From: Sphingomonas sp.
GTDB taxonomy: Bacteria > Pseudomonadota > Alphaproteobacteria > Sphingomonadales > Sphingomonadaceae
Assembly (NCBI GenBank): GCA_025935515.1
Contig: JAICVC010000025.1
Location: 1 to 19,317 of the forward strand
DNA: 19,317 nucleotides
Reading direction: 5' to 3'
Of the stretch, positions 14,171 through 19,317 are shown one piece after another. The position numbers and the translations under genes are program-made. The notes beneath the pieces are model-generated. The model was not told the origin of the DNA. It saw only the letters and a list, made by a program, of their open reading frames with translations, and ran no database searches. Within the stretch, counting starts at the first letter, position 1. Each line of letters opens with the position of its first letter.

Positions 14171-16135
14171 ATGGTCGCGAAGTCCGGTAGGCAGACGGAA
14201 CTCAAGATCGACCTTGGCGGCGAGCAAATCGTCCTCGAGCGAATTGAGGCCGTCGAAGCGCTGAGCACTCCATTCCACATCAGCCTCGACATCATCTCGC
14301 CGCTCGGCGAGCTCGAGATCCTGCCGCACCTGGGAAAGCCCGCGACGGTCACGTTGAGCCAGGACGGCGAACTCCAGCGCTACTTTCACGGAATCGCCGT
14401 CGACGGCGAATATGTCAAAGAGACCTCGAGCGGTTTTCACTACCGCGTGACGCTGCAACCCTGGACCTATTTCCTGTCGCACAATCGCGATTTCGCGATC
14501 TACCAGGACCTTGGCGCGATCGACATCATCAAGCGGGTCCTGGACGAGGCCGGCGTTTCGGACGTCGACTATACGAGGCTCAGCAAGTCGACCGCCAAGC
14601 GGGTTTATTGCGTCCAGTATAACGAAAGCGACTTCAGCTTCATCTCCCGCCTGATGGAAGAGGAAGGCATCTATTATCACTTCAAGCACAGCAAGGACCG
14701 GCACGTTCTGGTGCTCTGCGACGGGCCTTCCTCGCACACCGAGGGCAAGCCCGCGACTCTGACCTACAATCCGGCGACGAGCAGCGTCTTCAATACCGAC
14801 TCCGCGGCGCGCACCGAGAGCGCCCGGGAATATTATCTCCAGCGCTGGATCGAGCGTGTCTCGACCGGCGCCGAGGCCAAGGTGACGGTCCGCGATTTCG
14901 ACTTCGAGAAGCCCGACCGTCCGCTTGAGGCGGTGGCGGAAGCCAACCAGGCGCATCCGCGCGACAAGATCGAAGTCTATACCTATCCCTTCGCTTACGT
15001 CGACGAAGGCCAGGGCAAGAAGCTCGGCGGCGTTCTTCTCGACGCGCTGCGGACCGATCGGCGCACCTACCGCGGCCAATCGCAATCCTCGGGCCTGACG
15101 TGCGGCACCAAGCTGACCGTCCGCAAGCACCCCAACCGCCGGCTGAACGGCTCATTCCTGATCAGGCAGACGTTCCACAGCATCACCGCCGAGCGCTACC
15201 GGACCGGCGAGGCCGGCGACGACTCATCTTACAGCGTCATCTTCAACGCCATGCCAGCCGCAACCCAGTGGCGGGCGCCGCGCATGACCCCCCGGCCAGT
15301 GGTGCATGGACTGGAGACCGCGATCGTCACGGGTCCCGATGGCGAGGAGATCTTCACCGACGAATATGGACGCGTGAAGGTCCGGTTCCATTGGGACCGG
15401 TCGGGGTCGCCGGGCGAGAAGAGCACGTGCTGGATGCGCGTCTCGCAGACGGGCGGGCTGGGCAACATCATCCTTCCCCGGGTCGGCCACGAGGTCCTGA
15501 TCGATTTCCTCGGCGGCGATCCGGACCGCCCGATCGTCGTCGGCCGGGTGTTCAACCGGCGGCACATGCCGATCTACCCATTGCCCGACAACAAGACCGT
15601 CGCGCTGTGGCGGACCAAGCGTTACGGGCAGACCGGCAACTACAGCCCCGGCAAGGACCTCGATACCGGCAAGCCGGGGGTCAACGAGCTGAGGTTCGAG
15701 GACAAGGGCGGCAAGGAAGAGGTCTTTCTGCACGCCGAGCGGGATATGAAAACCCGGATCCGCTACAAGGAAACCCACCACGTCGGCTGCGATCAGGAGA
15801 TCATGATCGGCCACGACCGCAACGAGAAGGTGGAGCATGACGAAACGGTGGAGGTCGGCAACAACCGCAAGGTGAAGATCGACGCCAACGACAAGCTGGA
15901 CGTCGCCCAGTCGCTCAAGGTCAAGGCCGGCACGACGATCGATATTGAAGCGAACACGAGCATCACGCTGAAAGTGGGTGCGAGCACGATCAAGATGGAT
16001 CCGGCGAGCATCAAGCTGGAAAGCCCGCAGATCACCGTGACCGGGAACGCGACGGCCAAGCTGACATCCCCGATGTCGACGGTCGAGGGCAGCGGAATCC
16101 TGACGGTCACCGGCGGGCTGGTGAAGATCAACTGA
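14171..16135 (+). CDS. vgrG: VgrG (TssI), spike protein without an effector extension
   Basis: A 654-aa VgrG. The trimer forms the spike on the Hcp tube and carries cargo or a PAAR tip. The gp27-like part spans about 1-375, including VQYNESDFSFISRLMEEEGIYYHF (145-170); the gp5 OB fold spans about 390-465 with DEYGRVKVRFHWDR and ILPRVGHEVLIDFLGGDPDRP; the remainder is the repetitive beta-helix needle (about 500-654) ending in GGLVKIN. It stops at normal length, so it is not an evolved VgrG. The ATG at 14171 follows a GAGGGGG site. No PAAR or DUF4123-type adaptor gene follows; the next gene starts one base after the stop. Confidence 0.98.
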   Translation: MVAKSGRQTELKIDLGGEQIVLERIEAVEALSTPFHISLDIISPLGELEILPHLGKPATVTLSQDGELQRYFHGIAVDGEYVKETSSGFHYRVTLQPWTYFLSHNRDFAIYQDLGAIDIIKRVLDEAGVSDVDYTRLSKSTAKRVYCVQYNESDFSFISRLMEEEGIYYHFKHSKDRHVLVLCDGPSSHTEGKPATLTYNPATSSVFNTDSAARTESAREYYLQRWIERVSTGAEAKVTVRDFDFEKPDRPLEAVAEANQAHPRDKIEVYTYPFAYVDEGQGKKLGGVLLDALRTDRRTYRGQSQSSGLTCGTKLTVRKHPNRRLNGSFLIRQTFHSITAERYRTGEAGDDSSYSVIFNAMPAATQWRAPRMTPRPVVHGLETAIVTGPDGEEIFTDEYGRVKVRFHWDRSGSPGEKSTCWMRVSQTGGLGNIILPRVGHEVLIDFLGGDPDRPIVVGRVFNRRHMPIYPLPDNKTVALWRTKRYGQTGNYSPGKDLDTGKPGVNELRFEDKGGKEEVFLHAERDMKTRIRYKETHHVGCDQEIMIGHDRNEKVEHDETVEVGNNRKVKIDANDKLDVAQSLKVKAGTTIDIEANTSITLKVGASTIKMDPASIKLESPQITVTGNATAKLTSPMSTVEGSGILTVTGGLVKIN

Positions 16136-16136
16136 C

Positions 16137-16703
16137 ATGGCCACGTGGACAAAGGTCAAATGGACTCAGGTGGGGCAGATCGCAGAGCTGATCGAACGCC
16201 CCGGCATCGGTGACTCGGGGGCAAGTCCGGAAACCGGCTATCGGCAGCTCCGCGAACAGGGCGACCTCGACACCGCCGTCCGCTATCTCGCGCACGCGTT
16301 GCCGCGAGTCGAAGCCATCGCCTGGGCTGCGCAGCTGCTGGACGAAAGGTCGCGCGCAACGAAGCTGCTGGCGACCGAGCGCCAGACGCTCGATCGTACC
16401 ATCCGCTGGCTGGAACAGCCGACCGACGAGTACCGCCGGGCCGCGTTCGACGCCGCCGGCCAAGCGCCCGAGGACAGCCCCGAAAGGTTGCTGGCCTATG
16501 CGGTGTTCATGTCCGGCGGATCGATCTCCGAGCTCGACCTCCCCGCGGTGCAACCGCAGCAGCACGTCTGCGGACAGCTGGCAGCCGCCGCAGTCTTGAG
16601 CGCTGCATATCGAAGCCCGGCGCCGGACGCGGCGCTCGCCGCCGCCTGCGACCTCGGCGACAGCATCGCCAGCGAGGGAGCGAAGGCGCGGGTGCGCCAA
16701 TGA
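16137..16703 (+). CDS. Unassigned helical protein between vgrG and tagH (DUF6931-like)
   Basis: A 188-aa, mostly helical, soluble protein without signal peptide or membrane segment. The N terminus is Trp/Lys-rich (ATWTKVKWTQVGQI); the middle resembles a helical repeat (YRQLREQGDLDTAVRYLAHAL, EAIAWAAQLLDER), and a conserved-looking stretch reads YAVFMSGGSISELDLPAV, then Ala-rich helices. I believe this matches proteins named DUF6931 in other T6SS clusters, but that is recall and unverified. It begins one base after vgrG and overlaps tagH as ATGA, so it is made with both. It could be a spike chaperone or adaptor, or a partner of the FHA protein; the sequence does not decide between them. Confidence 0.85.
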   Translation: MATWTKVKWTQVGQIAELIERPGIGDSGASPETGYRQLREQGDLDTAVRYLAHALPRVEAIAWAAQLLDERSRATKLLATERQTLDRTIRWLEQPTDEYRRAAFDAAGQAPEDSPERLLAYAVFMSGGSISELDLPAVQPQQHVCGQLAAAAVLSAAYRSPAPDAALAAACDLGDSIASEGAKARVRQ

Positions 16704-18238
16704 CCTTGACGCTCAGCATCGAGGGTGTGGACAACCTCGGCAACGGCATGCCGACCGAATTCGTGCTGCACCAGCGCGGAGCGACCATCGGGCGTGCTCC
16801 GACCTGCGATTGGTGCCTGCCCGATCCCCAGCGCTACATCTCATCGCGGCACTCGGAGATCAGCTATCGCGATGGGGCCTACTGGCTGACCGATGTCAGC
16901 ACCAACGGCACTTATCTGAACAGCTCGACCGAACGCCTCCAGGGCGAGCACCAGATCAACCAGGGCGATGTCATTGCCGTCGGCCGGTACACGATCCGGG
17001 CGGACCTTAGCGGCAGTGAAGCTGGCGCGGATGAAGGCGCGGACGCTTCAGAAGGGGGAATTCACCCGGGCCCGTGGGACGCTCCAGCACAGGACCTGCC
17101 GCCGGACTCAGCCGGCGACGAGTGGGGCGATGCCCAACGAACACCGTCGAGCAACTCGGGATGGCAGCCGATCGCTCCCCAGCAAAGCCCAGCCGACCGC
17201 CTGTCCCCGGCGCGCGGTGCCGATCGATCGTTCGAGTGGGGCGCCGCCCGGGAGGAATATGGCGCGGAGGAGCAGGCCGGCTGGTCGCCGTCCCACGATG
17301 CGTCCGGAATACCGCACGGGGGATCGGTCTGGGAGGCTCCCGAGAGCGGGACGGGCGCATCGTCGGAGTGGTCGAGCGCCGCGCCGGACCGGCCGCCGGA
17401 GCCGAAGCCCACCGATATCTGGGGCCAGATCGCAGAGGACAATGTCGTGGATTGGGCGCGCAGCGGCTTTGGCACGGTCCAGGAGAGCGCGCCGGATCCC
17501 CTCGCCCGTCCGGAGCCGCCGAGCTTCGGCCCGGCTGCCGCTCCGCCCCGCACGCCAACGGCCACCCCTCACACCCCGCCAAGTCGCCAGCGCGCCGCCG
17601 CGCCGCGCGCGCGACGCGCCGAGGCAATGCCCTCAACCTCGGATGCCGGCGCATTGGGCGAGTTCCTCAAAGCTGCCGGACTTGGGCCGGATTCGGTCAA
17701 GGGCATCGCACCCGAAGTGCTGGCCCATGCCGGCTCGCTCGTACGCGCGCTCGTCGCCGGCCTTTACGTCCTGGTCGAAGCCCGCGCCAGGGCGAAGGCC
17801 CAGCTCGGCGCCGAGAGCACGCGCCTCGAATTCGATGGCAACAACCCGATCAAGTTCGCGCGATCGCCCGAAGAGGCACTCGCGCAATTGCTCAACCCCG
17901 CCGAGCGCGGCTTCATGGACGGCCAGCGAGCGGTCGAAGACGCTTTCTACGATCTGCAGTCGCACCAAATGGCAACGCTCAAGGCGATGCAGGGCGCGCT
18001 ACGGGCGACGCTGGATCGCTTTTCGCCAAGTGCGATCCGAAGCCGCGCGGATGACGGCGGCTTTCTCGCCAGCATCTTGCCGGGGGCCCGCGACGCAGCG
18101 CTTTGGCAGGCCTATGAACGAGAGTTCAGCGGAGTTGCGAGCGGCTCCGACGAGGCGTTCATGGACGTCTTCGCCAAGGAATTCAAAAAGGCCTACGAGG
18201 AGCAGTCGCGGCTCGCGCGTCAATCTTCCGTCCGCTGA
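16700..18238 (+). CDS. tagH: TagH, FHA-domain T6SS regulator
   Basis: A 512-aa protein with an N-terminal FHA domain (about 25-100) holding the phosphothreonine-binding residues GR (31-32), SRH (49-51) and NG (69-70). A long Pro/Ser/Trp/Glu-rich unstructured stretch follows (about 105-310), then the C-terminal domain typical of T6SS FHA proteins (about 315-512; GEFLKAAGL, PEVLAHAGSLVRALVAGL, EALAQLLNP, FMDVFAKEFKKAYEEQ). In the P. aeruginosa H1 system the FHA protein Fha1 is phosphorylated by kinase PpkA to trigger assembly. A kinase gene converges on this one, and their 3' ends overlap by 19 bases. The start overlaps the preceding gene as ATGA. Confidence 0.95.
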   Translation: MTLTLSIEGVDNLGNGMPTEFVLHQRGATIGRAPTCDWCLPDPQRYISSRHSEISYRDGAYWLTDVSTNGTYLNSSTERLQGEHQINQGDVIAVGRYTIRADLSGSEAGADEGADASEGGIHPGPWDAPAQDLPPDSAGDEWGDAQRTPSSNSGWQPIAPQQSPADRLSPARGADRSFEWGAAREEYGAEEQAGWSPSHDASGIPHGGSVWEAPESGTGASSEWSSAAPDRPPEPKPTDIWGQIAEDNVVDWARSGFGTVQESAPDPLARPEPPSFGPAAAPPRTPTATPHTPPSRQRAAAPRARRAEAMPSTSDAGALGEFLKAAGLGPDSVKGIAPEVLAHAGSLVRALVAGLYVLVEARARAKAQLGAESTRLEFDGNNPIKFARSPEEALAQLLNPAERGFMDGQRAVEDAFYDLQSHQMATLKAMQGALRATLDRFSPSAIRSRADDGGFLASILPGARDAALWQAYEREFSGVASGSDEAFMDVFAKEFKKAYEEQSRLARQSSVR

Positions 18239-19317
18239 TCGTCGACCCTGAACCAGAGCATGTCCGCCTTCCAGCCTTGCTGGGTCGCAACCGTCGCGAA
18301 ACGATTGAGCCATGCGCTGTTCCGGGCGCCAAGCGGCGGCGTGACGACGTCGGCGGAAAACGGCCCCTTTCCGGTCAGCAACACTAGGCCCGACCAGCCC
18401 TCGTGGTTGATGTCCAGCTTGATCTCATAGCGATCGGGTCCGATTTTCGTCGGATTGGTCTCGTTGGTCGTGCCGGCGCGATAGGCGGCAAGCGACGAAG
18501 CGGCGCCCTGCTCGAGCGATGCGCGGTTCTTAATTATCGTGTCAATGAGTCCGGATGGGGCAATCCCGATCAGCATCAGGTCAGTGTTGGGATCACCCGT
18601 CGAAAATCGAATGACCGGGCGAGCGACAAGCTGGCCGGCGTAATCGCCGGTGTCGGCCTTGGTATCCATGTGCCAGGTCCGGTGCTCGGTCAGCAGCCGC
18701 GGCGCTTCGGTATTGCGGAATTGGCGGTAGGCGTTGATCGCTGCGCAGCCGCCCGGCTCGATCGGCGCGATCGACGAAAAGTCGGTGTTTGCATTCGGCA
18801 GGCCGGCATTGCGGAGCGCCTCGACCACTTCGCCTTGAGCGGCCGAAGGTGAACCCGCGACGCCACCGACGACCACGTTCAGCTCCTTCGCCGTGCCACC
18901 GACCGAAACGACGTCCAGCCAGCTGCAGCTGATCGATGGAATGAGGTTGTCGATCGTCGACCGGGCAAGCTGGACGGGATCGGTTGGAATCCTGGTCGGG
19001 CCGGCCTCGGGCCCCGGCACTGTTGTCCCGGTCGACGAACCGGCGGTACGATCGCTGGACCGGGTTGCGAGCCACAATCCGAGCAGGAGGACGAGCAGCA
19101 GGCCGCCGGCAATCCCGGCCAGGACCGGGAGCCGGCGATTGCGACGATCTTCTTGTTCGGCGCCCGCGGGCGCCGCATCGAGCATCGCCAGCACTTCGTC
19201 CATCGATCGCAGCCGGTCGGCCGGATTTGGGCGCAGCATCGCCGCGAGGACCGGCCGCAGCTCGATCGGGACCTCGCTTAAATCGGGCCCGGCACGGCGC
19301 CGGTCGACCGCGTCGAC
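18220..19317 (-). CDS. PpkA-like transmembrane Ser/Thr kinase, C-terminal part only
   Basis: Open to the window edge, so the N-terminal part, including the catalytic loop, is missing; 365 residues are visible. The first about 46 residues match the last kinase helices (VPIELRPVLAAMLRPNPADR, RSMDEVLAML). A basic patch (RRNRR) precedes one membrane segment (encoded at about 19063-19131; VLAGIAGGLLLVLLLGLWLA). The rest, some 270 residues, should be periplasmic: a Thr/Gly/Pro linker, a domain with two Cys (SCSW and PGGC, perhaps disulfide-bonded), and a C-terminal region with GWSGLVLLTGKGPFSADVV. I do not recognise the periplasmic domains. Membrane Ser/Thr kinases with periplasmic sensors (PpkA) phosphorylate the FHA protein to activate T6SS assembly. 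The gene converges with tagH, overlapping its 3' end. Confidence 0.88.
   Translation of the reverse strand, partial: VDAVDRRRAGPDLSEVPIELRPVLAAMLRPNPADRLRSMDEVLAMLDAAPAGAEQEDRRNRRLPVLAGIAGGLLLVLLLGLWLATRSSDRTAGSSTGTTVPGPEAGPTRIPTDPVQLARSTIDNLIPSISCSWLDVVSVGGTAKELNVVVGGVAGSPSAAQGEVVEALRNAGLPNANTDFSSIAPIEPGGCAAINAYRQFRNTEAPRLLTEHRTWHMDTKADTGDYAGQLVARPVIRFSTGDPNTDLMLIGIAPSGLIDTIIKNRASLEQGAASSLAAYRAGTTNETNPTKIGPDRYEIKLDINHEGWSGLVLLTGKGPFSADVVTPPLGARNSAWLNRFATVATQQGWKADMLWFRVDDQRTED

Noticed and set aside
14066..15130. Long minus-strand frame opposite vgrG, extending into the promoter gap
   Set aside because: It is antisense to an intact VgrG gp27-like domain and resembles no family; a mirror frame caused by codon bias.
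15600..16135. Possible effector extension on VgrG
   Set aside because: The region after the OB fold is the normal repetitive beta-helix needle and ends without an added domain.
1..19317. CRISPR array, insertion sequence, integrase or transposase
   Set aside because: No evenly spaced repeats, terminal inverted repeats or recognisable mobile-element proteins were seen on either strand.

Overview
The window is most of a type VI secretion system (T6SS) locus from a high-GC Gram-negative bacterium. It is most likely an alphaproteobacterium of the sphingomonad type. The organism call is an inference from GC-rich codon use, the gene content (TagJ, FHA protein and kinase together with the tss core), and a small poly-proline lipoprotein with CPDGS repeats of a style I associate with sphingomonads. 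It is not proven by any marker here.

Layout, left to right. Positions 1-50 are the 3' end of a tRNA-Lys(CUU). Next comes a flank of accessory genes: a JAMM/DUF4329-like putative metallopeptidase on the minus strand (96-590), a possible very small ORF (746-856, minus), a poly-proline lipoprotein (894-1154, plus) with a strong hairpin behind it, and an unrecognised 157-aa gene (1390-1863, plus). From 13975 down to 1872 on the minus strand runs one long, tightly packed gene series: OmpA-family protein, tssA, tssB, tssC, hcp, tagJ, tssE, tssF, tssG, clpV, and a 207-aa hydrophobic unknown that is the best candidate for a cargo or effector. On the plus strand, diverging from the OmpA gene, are vgrG, an unassigned helical protein and the FHA protein tagH (14171-18238). 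These meet, with overlapping 3' ends, the C-terminal half of a membrane-spanning Ser/Thr kinase (18220 to the window end, minus).

How they fit together. TssB and TssC form the contractile sheath around an Hcp tube. TssE, F, G and the VgrG spike make the baseplate, with TssA as assembly cap. ClpV recycles the sheath, with TagJ as an accessory. TagH and the kinase form a phosphorylation switch of the PpkA/Fha type. The OmpA-like protein probably gives a peptidoglycan anchor. Not in this window are tssJ, tssK, tssL, tssM, a PAAR tip and a phosphatase; they are probably beyond the right edge, past the kinase.

The parts least explained by known T6SS biology are the 207-aa gene at the clpV end, the DUF4329-like gene beside the tRNA, the small gene coupled between vgrG and tagH, the extracytoplasmic part of the kinase, and a run of ten G residues sitting in the ribosome-binding region of tssB.
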